From NCBI GenBank assembly GCA_026874595.1, contig CM049311.1, forward strand, positions 72,664,453 to 72,728,452: DNA of 64,000 bases. Reading direction: 5' to 3'. This DNA comes from Sipunculus nudus. Its lineage: Eukaryota > Annelida > Sipuncula > Golfingiida > Sipunculidae. This document shows, piece by piece, positions 34,401 through 45,745 of this stretch. The notes beneath the pieces were generated by a model that saw only the letters and a list, made by a program, of their open reading frames with translations, was not told the DNA's origin and searched no databases. The position numbers and the translations under genes were made by a program. Position 1 is the first letter of the stretch, and each line of letters begins with the position of its first letter.

Positions 34401-36355
34401 TACTCTCATATATGATAACTGAATCATGCCGCTTTTCTACTCTTTCATGCTCTGTGTTGGATAAATGAACATTTTTCAAAACCTTTTAAGTCAAGGAATG
34501 TCATCATAAAGTTACGTTTTGGCTCGCTCATGTATGTCAAGAAAATAAAAACACGAAATAAAGCGTAATTTGAGAAAAGCATCATTTATTCAGAGGAGGG
34601 TCTGAAGGTTTGGTTCTCAGAACTATCCAAGGGGTCTGTCTGCACATTGCATCAACTAACATTTAAAATGATAATCAGTTTTACGTATATTTTTTAAGGT
34701 TAAATTGCTATTTTTCATCTATTTATAGAGTTGTTGATATGTTTTCTAAAATACATTGGTGTTATATTTTCCCTATCTTTCATGGGATATCTTTTATAGG
34801 TGAACAAATAAACAATAACATTTTTGGCACTTTTAAATCTTCAATACTCTGTAAAATCATAATTTACAGAGTTAAAGTCACATTTAAAACATTCTGGGGA
34901 TTCATATCTATATTTTAATATGATCACATATTTTTATTAATATTGATAAATCGATCAGTACTAAAGAATCAAAACTGTCCATATGCGAAAATTTAGTACG
35001 AATTCTCACCTTTCAGAACATGTACATGTCAAGAGGTGACAGACCAGTAGTGTGTACAAAATTAAGGAAAACTTAACCAATGTATACAAGTTTTTTGACA
35101 GTTCTGAGTTCTAATCACAAGAGCTGACATATCTTAGTTTCATAGGCATTGAAAACATTGAAAGATCCTTGTTAATTCATAATTCAGATTGTTGCATGAA
35201 AGTTGCAGTGATTTTTTTTTTAATGTTAAGAAAATAATTTTGAATATAATTTATTCTGTTGCATTAACCAGACATTCTTTAATACCAATATCCTGAGCAA
35301 CGAAAATTTCTACTGGATTAATTAATTTAAGTATATTCTAGATATATTACAGAATTATCTGCACTCGGTAAAATTGGCCGGAGCCATTTATTCTTTCTGG
35401 TTTCTTTCAGGCGATTAGGATTTCAAACCAGCAAGCGTGAATCCGAGAAACCCATGTCTCAATGAGGCCTTCTGAAATAGAAAAGATTGACAGTAAATCT
35501 TAGATTTTCCACATTTTTTTTTAAAATCTGAACAGATTATATAAGGACACACACACATATACATGTATATATATATTGTGTAATTCCTAATTCAGTCTTA
35601 TATACTGTATATACTGAAAATATTTTAAAATACACATATTTCCTGAAATCAAGGGGTAATACCTACCCAGATTTACTAAAGGGTCCAGTTGGATGTGCAG
35701 ATAATTCTAACATTTACATGGTGACGTCATTATCATGAAATACCAGCGTGGTTTCGAAGTCAGGGAATGGAGTGGACAGGTATATATCAGATATATATAT
35801 CCCATGATACCTTTATAGCCATGATTTAATCCATTTGGATTCAAGGATATATCAAATATAAAACTGAATATAGACTGGTTTCCGAGATTCATATGGTGAG
35901 CTCATTTTAAAAGAAAAGCTGTATCCAGGATCAGATACCTTGAATGTGTAAAACCCAATATAAATATCGGAATGGACACAAAGTTCTGAACTAATTTAGA
36001 AGTGTAAATGATATTATTTGCTTCCTAAGAAAGTTATTTCAATTCGGATTATTATATTCCTTTATTATATTCCTTATTAATTTTGTCATATTTTATGTTA
36101 TATTATGGTATTCAAGCACATTTGAAAAATAATAATATTTGATGAGGTTAACATGAAACTTTGCAAATATCCTGATAAATATTAGAAATTATATGAGTAC
36201 AGTGAGACATCTCATGCATTTTATTTAACAAAAAGGCAAAATTTCTTGTCAGCTTAGATAAAATAGTTAACATGCAGATTTACTTTAATTGTTTAGTGTC
36301 AGAAATGAAAAAAAAAAACACATTTATGGTGTGGGCACGGTCGACAAAATAGTGA
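34401..36355. other. No feature seen
   Basis: This is AT-rich with no coding or repeat structure that I can support. Confidence 0.4.
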
Positions 36356-37006
36356 CATGTATAGTGGCCTCCCTCAGGAGGGTATGCTTTCATCCCCGTT
36401 CGTGTTTGTGTTAGTTACAACATAACTCACACAATCTTGAAGGCTTTTGGACTTTTTGTGAATGGACCAAAGTAAAATCTATTAGATTTTGGTGTGAGTC
36501 TGTCATATGACGCGGATTTAGAAACGTCATCAAGGAATATTCACGAATGTACAGTAACTTTTGAACGAATGAACCACCCTTCCACCGGAGGAAATTTCTG
36601 CAAAATTCAGGTGAAATTCCGACAAAATTTGAGTTTTATTTTTTGCACTCTCATTTTTGTGTCCGATCATTCACAATTTAATTTCATAGTTGCCAATCCC
36701 CTCACAAAGTTGTCTCACATTTCTCGGACAATTTAACTCTAAATTAAGAAGGTTTTGAGACAGGTTCGAGACACTCCCCGACGACTTTGTGACTATCTTG
36801 AGCGAAAGGTTGTCGCACGTTTTTTTAAACATTGTCGCGACACAGTATTTAGACCCTGCGACTCACGCGAGGAAATTGAGACATTTTGGAAACTCCCTCG
36901 TGAATGCAGTTTTCGCCCAAAGTCGCCTCCGAGTGAGAAACGGATGATAATGAGGACCCAATATATCGTCCAAACTTTTTATATATACATGAATCATTTA
37001 CCTGGA

Positions 37007-37333
37007 TTAGTTTTGGTTGTCCCGGTTAACAGCTTTGTCCACCACACCCGTAACCTTGTGGGTCCCTGCCCCCTGGGGGTTGGTGTACCAGTCAGATTGT
37101 GCCCCGTCAACTTTCTTCATCCCGAGCTGGTGTTGAACTGCTTCCTGTGCGGCCCGCTCACCACTCCCTTTATCACTTGTATCAACTCGGTGGATTATCT
37201 TAGCGTTCGGGTGGTTCGCCCTGACTTCGTGGAGTCTTCTACCGGGATCTTTGGAAGCGCCTACTTTGATCTGGTCGCCATCTTTCATTACGTACACCTT
37301 GCCCGGACCACCGGATCCCTGTTGGTCGGCCAT
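37007..37333 (-). CDS. GIY-YIG/T5orf172-like small protein, copy D (intact)
   Basis: This encodes 108 residues from ATG 37331-37333, with the leader 'ctactctcgaaaaATGG' also seen in front of copies A and E. The domain spans nearly the whole protein: KVYVMKDGD (12-20), IKVGAS (22-27), DPGRRLHEV (29-37), GERAAQEAV (58-66) and DWYTNPQG (81-88). The Tyr of the first strand, the Arg pair and the Glu before AAQ correspond to conserved positions of GIY-YIG folds; the second motif is K-V-G rather than Y-I-G. No signal peptide or membrane segment is visible, so an intracellular protein is likely. The coding region is GC-rich compared with its flanks. A donor-like CAG/GTAAAT follows the stop by five bases. 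A composite element lies 2.8 kb upstream on the same strand. Confidence 0.85.
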   Translation of the reverse strand: MADQQGSGGPGKVYVMKDGDQIKVGASKDPGRRLHEVRANHPNAKIIHRVDTSDKGSGERAAQEAVQHQLGMKKVDGAQSDWYTNPQGAGTHKVTGVVDKAVNRDNQN

Positions 37334-37570
37334 TTTTCGAGAGTAGCTTGGAGTTCGTTATTGGTGCCTCAAGTTTCAGATACCGAATGACTGGTGACGT
37401 CTCGTACGACGCCTATTTAACAGGCTTGCGTTTCAGGGACCCTAAGACAGCTGAACGTAACAAACGGGATTTTACAGCTGACCTCACACAATGCACCAAA
37501 GGTAGTTTTGGTTTCGTATTCATACTTTGTCCCTGTTATCGATATACCAACAAAACCGAAACGACTGTTT
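37334..37570 (-). promoter_or_regulatory. Proximal promoter of copy D with ISRE-like sites
   Basis: About 170-230 bp upstream of the start codon are AGTTTTGGTTTCG (37504-37516, plus strand) and AAAACCGAAAC (37552-37562). Each is one change from the GAAANNGAAA/ISRE pattern. A TGACGTC half-CRE and a TTAAATAGG TATA-like stretch lie closer to the gene. These are matches by eye to short motifs, so function is uncertain. Confidence 0.35.
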
Positions 37571-38821
37571 AATCGATATGAACGTGGGTGACACCTGTTG
37601 AGGCAGCCACAAACATATGAGACACCTCTAATTATTATTGTACAAGTCGGATGATCACACTGATATTTAGAAATAAAAGACAAAATACATACAAAGAAAC
37701 AAAAAGACAAAATTAAACGTATCCATGACATGATATCAATTTTCATGCAATATTTTAGGGATAGCAACAATTAGTTTATGTTATTATAAATTCTACTTAT
37801 GGATTTCATAAATGGAATTCTCGGTATTAATTTATGATATCATAAATTGAATTATTATAAGAAATACTTAACCCATTTTATCAAAATTGAATTTAGGATA
37901 TCACAAATTAATTTTTAACATGAATAATAAAACTCATAACTTCACAGATTCAAGTTGTAATATGATGACGTGTAAAATAAATGTTAGGACGTGCCTGGCC
38001 TGGACCTTGTTTGCTGAGAAAATGTTGGGGGGGGGGGGGGGGGCAATGCAAAGGAGTACAGACAAAAGCCCCCCGCCCCACGATTAGGACACCCCGATAG
38101 TTTTCTCCCCCCCCCCCCCCCAAAAAAAAAATCGGATAAATTCCCCCTACAGAGTAACATATCTTTGTTCACTCTCACCAAATAAAATGAATTATTTTTG
38201 TAATATTTTGTTATTATTCATTCATAATTTACATTTGATTTAAACACTGGATGACAAACATTAATGACAATTCATGCAATAAACAAAATGTTTCTAAAAA
38301 AAGATTCATAGCTGAAAGGTTATTGGGTTAAAATATGACAAAACTGATTGACGGAATTATCTCAAACTTTTAAATATGCTAACTACGTGTTTTCCCTTAA
38401 AAAGGGGTAGAGAAAAGGGACTTTGTCATAACCTGTAAAATGTGAGGGGGCATGTCCCATTCCCCCCCCCTCCCCCGCTCTTACTTAAGATTAAGATTGC
38501 AGAACAAATATTTATTCCACAGAGATAAAATACAGAATTGCTAATGACTAGCTGTCTTAATGCCATTGTTAAACCTTAAATTGTGTCAAGTATTATTGAT
38601 CAAAATTTAATATTTTATCACATTTAACAAGAACTAAATAAACAAATTAAATTTGCACTTTTGGATTGACTGATTGAAGATGTAGAAAGGCCTGAAAATC
38701 TGTTATGTAAAACAAATGAAAAATACAAAATTCATCAACAGTACAACTGTAAAAACAAATATGAAATTATGAGATTCATCTTGTTTATTGAACCTGCCTG
38801 TCAACTGAAAGGGATGGGGTG

Positions 38822-38869
<48 letters not shown>

Positions 38870-39415
38870 CAGACTGAGGGGGTGCTTACTTCAGGCAGCC
38901 TGACCTAGAATCAGCCAGCTGACGAGTACCTTACATAACAAGCCCAGCAGGGGACATGGCCAACAGATCATGTAAGCAGAGAGAACTGTACTGAATGACC
39001 ACCAGTGACCAAACTAGGCTAACTAGGCTATTTTTTTAGTTGTTTTTTTTTTCAAATTTAAGATTTTAACAGATTAAATGTGTAGATGTGCATGCTCTGA
39101 AAATTAAACCCACAGTACTTACAGGAAGAAAAACGTGACGTTGTCAAAATTTAAGATAATGTTTTTATATTTATGCTTATAACTTTAAAAAAATTGCAAA
39201 CTTTTGATCAAATTTTGGGTATAAAAATGGACTTGATTAAATAAAGTTTTTACGAAGTGATTTTTCACAAAGTTCATTAAGTTTGGGTCCATAACTTCAA
39301 GTTTTACACAATAGGTCTACTCATTTAATTTCCAGGAATGTACATAGGAAATATAAAGAGGAAAAGGTATATTAAATATGATCAATAACAGATTAGTGGT
39401 CTTAATATTAGGCAG
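37571..39415. other. Low-complexity and AT-rich DNA
   Basis: G run at 38026-38043, C run at 38107-38122 (self-complementary with the G run across 60 bases), C-rich patch at 38462-38476, and (GA)n at 38826-38866. I see no gene. Confidence 0.6.
38826..38866. repeat. (GA)n microsatellite
   Basis: About 20 uninterrupted GA dinucleotides. Confidence 0.95.
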
Positions 39416-39419
39416 TCTT

Positions 39420-39690
39420 GAACTATAATAATGGATTTTTAATGGAAAATTGAGGATTTTTCCTTGATATCTCGATGGAACGAAGTCCTATAGGGCCAGT
39501 TGTGAATATGGTAGGAAAGTTTGGGGACACCAAACTGTATGTCGAATTTTGAATTCGTACGTCCAACGTTTCCAAAACATGCCAGTTTAGCGGACGGACA
39601 GACAGAACGACGGACGGACGGCCGGCCGGAGGGACAGCCGACGGACAAAGTACCATGACTTTTAGTCAGCGGTGCTAAAAATCATAACAT
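39420..39690 (-). repeat. Q-family-like repeat
   Basis: Ends with 'cggacggacagacagaacgacggacgg' in broken form and 'aaagtaccatgacttttagtcagcggtgctaaaa'. That tail resembles 6400-6500 and 6640-6715. Confidence 0.6.
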
Positions 39691-40087
39691 GTGCTACGGG
39701 GATTGGACCGATTCACTCTGACGTGAAAAAATGGACGCTATTTCAAAAGCAGTCGGTAATTTATATTCTTTCCCTGTAATATAATTGAGATTTTATTGTC
39801 AGAGTATGTATGTAATATTTCACAGAATACCATGGCATGAGTGTCCTGAATACCCCGTTAAAGCGCCCGCCATTGTGTCAATGTTTACAACGCATCCGCT
39901 GATAGATTCATTGATTTATAATTAGAACTGCCCGAGCTCCGTTGAACTGATAACCTATGACCCATTAGTCTTGATAAGTGCTAAAAATAACACATTATCA
40001 AGGTTAACGCTCTTTCGACTAAAAACAATTTCTTTTAATGTTGTTTTTGACTTGCAACCGGCTTGGAATTTCCATGTACTAGAATAC

Positions 40088-40135
40088 TTCTGGGAAAATA
40101 CAGCTTGCATTCCCCAAAACGTAGTTCCGGGAAAC
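40088..40135 (-). promoter_or_regulatory. Composite GAS-type element plus second GAS site, upstream of copy D
   Basis: TTCTGGGAA lies at 40088-40096. The full composite (ATTCCCCAAA, six bases, TTCCGGGAAAC) lies at 40109-40135. The composite is 2.8 kb upstream of the copy D start, on the same strand. The surrounding sequence is otherwise unlike R or S, which makes conservation of just this element notable. Confidence 0.55.
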
Positions 40136-40319
40136 ACCACTTGTATTACTAGACCTAAAAAACAAATCTTTATTAAATGTTTTAAATGTGAAACGAATAA
40201 TGTCACATTCTGTGTGTCATATTCTGTGTGTCATATTCTGAATGCCAGAATACACGCACCCATGCACATTATACATTTATTTACACATCACCCTTTAGAA
40301 TATCATTCCCAAGCTTAAC

Positions 40320-41900
40320 GCTGTTTTCATTGATTTCCTGGTTGAATGAATGCTTATGAATTTTACTTTCGAGCTAAGTGTAGTTTTCCTGTTGGTCATG
40401 GGTAATGCACAGTGGCTGGAACTGGATATGGTTTAGGTTAGTTGAATATGTATAATAATGTAAAATGTGTAATTACTGAGTATTACATTGTATATGAAGC
40501 GCAATAGTGCGCTTACCTCCACCGGAGTATGACAGTCAAACGGAATCCGCCCCTTTTGTAAAGTCGCTTCGTGGGAAAAGTTCATCAGTTTTTATTTGTA
40601 TAATCGGTACATATTTCCTTGGAATATGCGAATGTTATTATGACAATGTCATTGTTACATGAGGTGTAAGTTGGACTTTTACATACAATAGTATGTTTAT
40701 AAATGCTAATCTCCATGGAACTAATGACTGACCCATGCATCCTTCTAGTATGTTTTACAACATACAATCGGAGCTATGCACAGTAAAACCAATAAATAAA
40801 TAACATAAATAACTTGTCATGTTTACCAGTTTTTCCACTCCAGGTTTTTGATCTGGGAAACATAGGCTTTCAATTAACATAGAAAATACTTAAAAAGTAA
40901 AATTTTGAATTGGCTTTGATATGAATTTATCGATTTTCAATGGAAGGATGTAAGATTTTCAATATTGGGTTATTTTTATTACTGCGGAATTAAGTCTAGC
41001 TGAAATGTTAGGCAAACAAATGCAGCCACATTTATCACAACACATACGAGAAATGTATGCAGGTTTCAAAGGAGCAGTCCAATATAACACACACAGACAA
41101 ACACACATGCAGTAATACACGTACACGATCCTACATATATATATATTGGAGGGAATCTGAGTCATATTAGGGGTAGCTGTTTCTGTTAATAATTTATTGA
41201 TAGCAGAAGTTTTATTCTGCTTTCTGCAGTATGTTTATCTAAATCCTCTTATCTTTTATCTGGAAAATGATTCAGCTTCTTATTAATATTATTACCAAAT
41301 ATTAATTAATCGATTTCATATTTCACTGATTTCTTAACATTTGAGAACGACCTCCCAACAACCTCTGTCGCGTTTTCATACAAAAAAATGTCAAGCCAAA
41401 TATATATATGAGTAATTTTGTTATCAAGTTTATGCTATTTTTCCAGTGAAACATTTTAGCTGAGGTTATCCCTTTAACATTGCAAAAGAAAAATATAAGA
41501 TAAAAATGAATAAAGACAAAGAAATAAAATTAAGCATACGTGGTTTATTTCAGGCAGAGAGATTACAAATAATCAGTCATTTAGAAATTGATTGTTCATT
41601 AACTTTTCCTTCAAACTTAAGAATTAATATCAATGTACGATTAAAAAGAAGAATCATGAATCCGAATTAATCTACCGGTATGGTCCAGGTTGGTCTTACA
41701 TTCAACATTTATTGTACTACGGTATATAAGTCCGGTAATTGAATGATGTATCACGGAGGAAGCAGCAATTCACTAGTCTTATATCTAAAGTCATAGGGAA
41801 ACAAGTTCACTATTGAAGGAGGCAGTCTTCCTGGCACTGAACAAATGCGCAGCAAGTCTGAAATAATGAAAGTTTATTATAAGGATTAAAAAAAATCGAC
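40320..41900. other. No feature seen
   Basis: This is AT-rich and unique at my resolution. It ends at the (TA)n tract at 41911. Confidence 0.4.
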
Positions 41901-41905
41901 AGAGT

Positions 41906-41910
<5 letters not shown>

Positions 41911-41980
<70 letters not shown>
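41911..41980. repeat. (TA)n microsatellite
   Basis: About 35 TA dinucleotides with one TTTA interruption. Confidence 0.95.
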
Positions 41981-41982
<2 letters not shown>

Positions 41983-42104
41983 ATATAAAAACCCAAAATC
42001 TGGAACTCAACAACCATGAAAGAGAATAAGTATATAAAAGAAAATTTAAATATAATAACTGTAATGGTTGTGCACCAGAATATAAAACATACATATCATT
42101 TGAT

Positions 42105-42515
42105 AAGTAAAAATTAATGACTGAGCACCATTTTTATAATATAAAAACCAACACCACATTTTCTAGACACAGATATGGCTTTATGCTCACGGTCATTTCT
42201 TTGTTACAGCTTTCTTGAGCTATGAACATAATAAATGTTTGGACATGTAGATACTTTATAACTCTAAATATACCAAATATATCGTTACATCATAGCAATA
42301 CAAATAAATAACGAAAATTCTAATATTCACAGCTAAATAAATGTAAGCTCCTACTCATAGCTAAATGAAACCGAGCAAAACGGTTAACCCTTTCTTCATT
42401 GGCTTTAAGATGTAAAAATATTGCACATACTCTATTTATTAAGCCTAACGCTGTACAGCTTGCGTCACCACGGATTTCACTTTTTCAGCATTTACTTCTG
42501 CTGGTGCTTTATACC
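42105..42515 (-). repeat. Segmental duplicate of 968-1365 (3' end and flank of copy E)
   Basis: Matches the left end of the window across the 3' flank and the last 20 or so codons of the GIY gene. A 20-base insertion ('gtaagctcctactcatagct') separates otherwise collinear sequence. Confidence 0.8.
42432..42441 (-). terminator. Polyadenylation signal after copy E
   Basis: AATAAA on the minus strand within about ten bases of the stop codon, followed by an AT-rich stretch. In the duplicated fragment G the site is changed to a sequence without AATAAA. Confidence 0.5.
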
Positions 42516-42729
42516 AGTCTGTCCCCGCATCCCTCTTCATCTTCAGCTGAACTTCAACTGCTCTTTGGGCCGCCGTCTCTGCAGAAGGTCCGTCGCTTAC
42601 TGGTATTTGTAAGATCAGCACAGCTGCGGGATGGGTTCTTTTCACTTCATCCAGTCTTCTTTTTGGATCAACTGACTCCCCGATTTTGTACATGCCCCCC
42701 TCTGTCATCACATACACCTTACTAGCCAT
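42445..42729 (-). CDS. GIY-YIG/T5orf172-like small protein, copy E (intact)
   Basis: This encodes 94 residues from ATG 42727-42729, the shortest intact member. I prefer this start to one eight codons upstream because the leader 'cagctctcaaaaaccATGG' aligns with the leaders of copies A and D. Motifs in order: KVYVMTEGG (4-12), YKIGES (14-19), DPKRRLDEV (21-29), AETAAQRAV (50-58) and DWYKAP (71-76). KIG is preceded by Tyr here, the closest of the set to a classical Y-x-G strand. Seven bases after the stop the minus strand reads AATAAA, a polyadenylation signal, so this gene appears single-exon at its 3' end. Blocks R3 and the composite at 53381 lie upstream once the Harbinger insertion is subtracted. 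Confidence 0.85.
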   Translation of the reverse strand: MASKVYVMTEGGMYKIGESVDPKRRLDEVKRTHPAAVLILQIPVSDGPSAETAAQRAVEVQLKMKRDAGTDWYKAPAEVNAEKVKSVVTQAVQR

Positions 42730-42850
42730 GGTTTTTGAGAGCTGGCTGTACACCTGTTAAAGGTTGATACCTCTCACTTCAAGCAACTGGTATACCAAGA
42801 AACGTGTCAGGTCCTTTTAAAGGCAGGCCAGAGGGTCAACTCTACCTGAT
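42730..42850 (-). promoter_or_regulatory. Proximal leader and promoter of copy E
   Basis: On the minus strand, TTTAAAAGGACC forms a TATA-like stretch about 90-100 bp upstream of the start codon. It is followed by a leader ending 'ctctcaaaaaccATGG'. The alignment with the copy D leader is partial. Confidence 0.35.
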
Positions 42851-44013
42851 TAATCGTTAACTCCTTTGGTGATACGAGTTACATATATGGAAAGACAGGC
42901 CAGTATATCATGCCAGAAAGGCAACTGCGTTTTGTTTCTGATCTATATTTAATGACTTACACAGATAAACTGGTGAAACTTTTTACACTGGAAAGTATAG
43001 ATAGTACACATTTGAATTTGTAAGTATATGATATTGTTTACGGTAAAAAGTTACTGATAACTGTTTTAAAATTCGAATTTAAATAAAAAATTTAGTATAT
43101 TTCTCCAAGGCTATTTCACACGTGAAATGCATTTAGAAATTTGCCTATAGATTTTTACGTTATAACAAAATTTAAACATATCTTCTCACGACATTTATAT
43201 ATATAAATATATAATTATATACTTCTCTTTGGGAATATAGTAAATATGGAAGCAATCCGGTACTGAACCTATATTGTCTAAGAAGCGTAAAGACATAATA
43301 TGCCGCTACATGCACATATAAGCTATTAGGGGAAGGGGGGGGGGCATTTTAATAAAATATTAAAATATTGTAGTATACATGATGAAGAACAGACAACAAT
43401 GCCCATACACAATCCGGCTTATGGGCGATAGGGTAAAATATTGGTTACGTGTGTGAAATTTAGATTTGGCCTAGAGAGTGTGGAAAAACTACTCCCCGAC
43501 TAGGATAATGTGAAATACATGTATATTGAGAAAATGTGTAAAGTGCATGTGGTGCACATACCTCAAAGAATGATGCGCTGCTGCAGTGGCGGGCAGGGTA
43601 TACACATGGCTATGGGGTGATTGGGGCTAATTCAGTATTGTCTGGTAGAGAGACAGCCCTTGTTCATTCAGTGTTCCAAGTTAACATATTCAGGCATTAA
43701 GACTTACGCTACTTACCTACACCTTTTCAGGTAACCCCTAAATTGTGCGGATAACTTATATGTTAACTTAATTCTGTTTACTTCATTACATTAATTCTGA
43801 TTACACCAGTTCTGGCAAACGGTCTAGAATAAGACCAAAGAGTGCGAGTGTCGCATATTTAAAATTTGGAGCTGGATGCACAATTCAATGCCCCGCTTTC
43901 ATTAGTCTGTTTACACTTCCTTGATCAGTGCCAGTCCTAGTGGCGTAACACAGAGAACCTTGCAGTACAAAGCAGCGGTCAAAACAAAAGGAGATTCGGG
44001 ATTACTGCAGTGT
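42851..44013. other. No feature seen
   Basis: This is AT-rich with a G run at 43333-43344. No coding signal. Confidence 0.4.
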
Positions 44014-44353
44014 ATAACACCTGTGTGAATAGCGTACTCACGAAGTGTCTATGTAGAAGACTGAAACAAAAGTAACACCTGTGTAACACCTGTGTGAATA
44101 GCGTACTCACCAAGTGTGTATGTAGAAGACTGAAATAAAGTAACACCTGTGTAACACCTGTGTGAATAGCGTACTCACGAAGTGTCTATGTAGAAGACTG
44201 AAACAAAAGTAACACCTGTGTAACACCTGTGTGAATAGCGTACTCACGAAGTGTCTATGTAGAAGCCTGAAACAAAAGTAACACCTGTGTAACACCTGTG
44301 TGAACAGCGTACTCACCAAGTGTCTATGTAGAAGACTGAAACAAAAGTAACAC
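44014..44353. repeat. 69-bp minisatellite, five units
   Basis: 'gtgtgaatagcgtactcac' recurs at 44023, 44092, 44160, 44229 and 44298, giving a 68-69 bp period. Each unit also contains a doubled 'gtaacacct'. Units differ by only a few bases, so the array is young or homogenised. A repetitive minus-strand open frame through it is an artefact. Confidence 0.9.
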
Positions 44354-44389
44354 ATTCTTGGAGGATTAATGATATTATAACTTTAGCAT

Positions 44390-45237
44390 TACTAGTAGTA
44401 TATAGTGATACAAGCAGTGGTAGTAGAAATTAATAGTTGTTGTAGTATCTGTTGTGGTCGTGGTTTATTGTCATTTTATTTAGGTAATCTATAAAGTTAA
44501 TACGTAATAAAATATTTCTTTTGGGGGGGCGGGGGCGGGGGGGGGGGGTATTTGAAAACGTTTGGGTTTGAATGGAATCGACTAGCCTGAGTAATCTGAA
44601 TTGTTGTGCGGCCGTGGGTGACTGTGTGTGCGGGGGGGGGGTTATGAACCGGGGATGTTATGAAATCGTTACATCGGAACAAGTAAAGACAATTATCACA
44701 ATAAATATAGGTCTCCCTTCCTCTGTTTACAAAAAAGCGAATACGTTGTGGTCGGTGTCCGAATGCGCAGGCCCACAGAATTATGTTTTACAACATTATA
44801 TACCCTCTACAAGCATGTATGTCAATGCAAAGCCAGGACAAAGGCATACAGACACGGAACTCTTCTTTTTGCGGAACAAATACTACCTTTTAGAGTGATT
44901 TTGGCTGAATGAAAATATAGAGTATGCAGAAAGATCATATACAGATTATGCTAATTACATCAGCCATAACACATGAAAAAGTAACATAGAAAGAAATTCG
45001 ACATTGCAAAAAAAAATTTGTTTATACACGATGTGTTTCCAGACAAGACGTGATTGTAGGACTACTAACCCCTGTAAGTGTACAAATTTAAACACTCGAG
45101 CCCTGTTGACACAGGACGACAACCTGTTGAAAAGAAAATTCTAATGTGTCTTCTTTCCATTGCTGTGTTGACACAGGACGATAACCTGTTGAAAGGGAAA
45201 TTCTAATGTGTCTACTTTCCATTGCGACATCACAGGC
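44390..45237. repeat. Dispersed block R3, left part
   Basis: Very similar to 58717-59513 in R4 ('agtagtatatagtgatacaagcagtgg', 'tgttatgaaatcgttaca', 'gtgcggaacaaatactacc'). It contains a local ~70-bp tandem duplication at 45108-45225 ('gttgacacaggacgacaacctgttg'). It is interrupted at 45238 by the Harbinger element and resumes at 52216. Confidence 0.8.
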
Positions 45238-45240
45238 TTA
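45238..45240. repeat. Left TTA target-site duplication
   Basis: TTA directly precedes the left terminus; the right copy is at 52216-52218. Empty sites at 1977-1979 and 59514-59516 read 'cacaggcTTAac' with one TTA. Confidence 0.85.
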
Positions 45241-45610
45241 TGCCCCTTTCACTCATTCACGTTTGATCGTACGTTTGGCCACGTTTCGCAACGTTCTCGG
45301 AGAACGTGGGTGGTCGTGGAGGTTGGAAATGGTCGCCGCCGACGTTCGCTCATTGTTCGTCCATTGTACGTTGTCATTACGTCCAGTACGTTCGACTTAC
45401 GACTGGATCGCGAAATAAAACGTGCGATCCTCGTACGCTTTTAGTACGTCCACAACGCCCCCTGTACGATATTCTTACGTTGTTAATACGCTTACTGCGA
45501 CCATTTTACGCTGTATCACGTCAACCTTACGATCGATTTACGTGTGTACTACGTGTTTCGCGATCTTAGGACGCTCAGTGAGCGTTGTTTGCGTCTTTTG
45601 TACGACTCGA
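45241..45610 (+). repeat. Left terminal and subterminal ACGT-rich region
   Basis: The terminal inverted repeat is followed by about 350 bp dense in TACGT, ACGTC and CGTACG motifs at irregular short spacing. The mirror region is at 51720-52215. Repeated subterminal motifs are typical transposase-binding sites. Confidence 0.7.
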
Positions 45611-45745
45611 GTACCAAGTATATATAAACCCCGGTTGTTTTGAGTAGCTTTCATTTCCAGTCTGACTTCCGATGAGTGAACATCATACCAGCTATTGCAA
45701 GACATATGTTGGTGGCAATATATGTTGCCATTCTGAATGATTTGA

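Noticed and set aside
34123-34479. 118-codon minus-strand frame
   Set aside because: Runs through the CT microsatellite and the composite element of S3; the corresponding frame is not kept in S2.
36755-37390. 211-codon plus-strand open frame
   Set aside because: It is antisense to GIY copy D, whose minus-strand frame has clear family similarity. The plus frame shows no domain.
42399-42725. Plus-strand open frame of 108 codons
   Set aside because: Antisense shadow of GIY copy E.
44107-44355. Minus-strand frame with a repeated LLHRH-type motif
   Set aside because: Produced by the 69-bp minisatellite, whose period is a multiple of three.
45206-45643. Several overlapping plus-strand open frames
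   Set aside because: They lie in the ACGT-rich subterminal repeats of the Harbinger element, with no conserved domain, and exist in all frames because stops are rare there.
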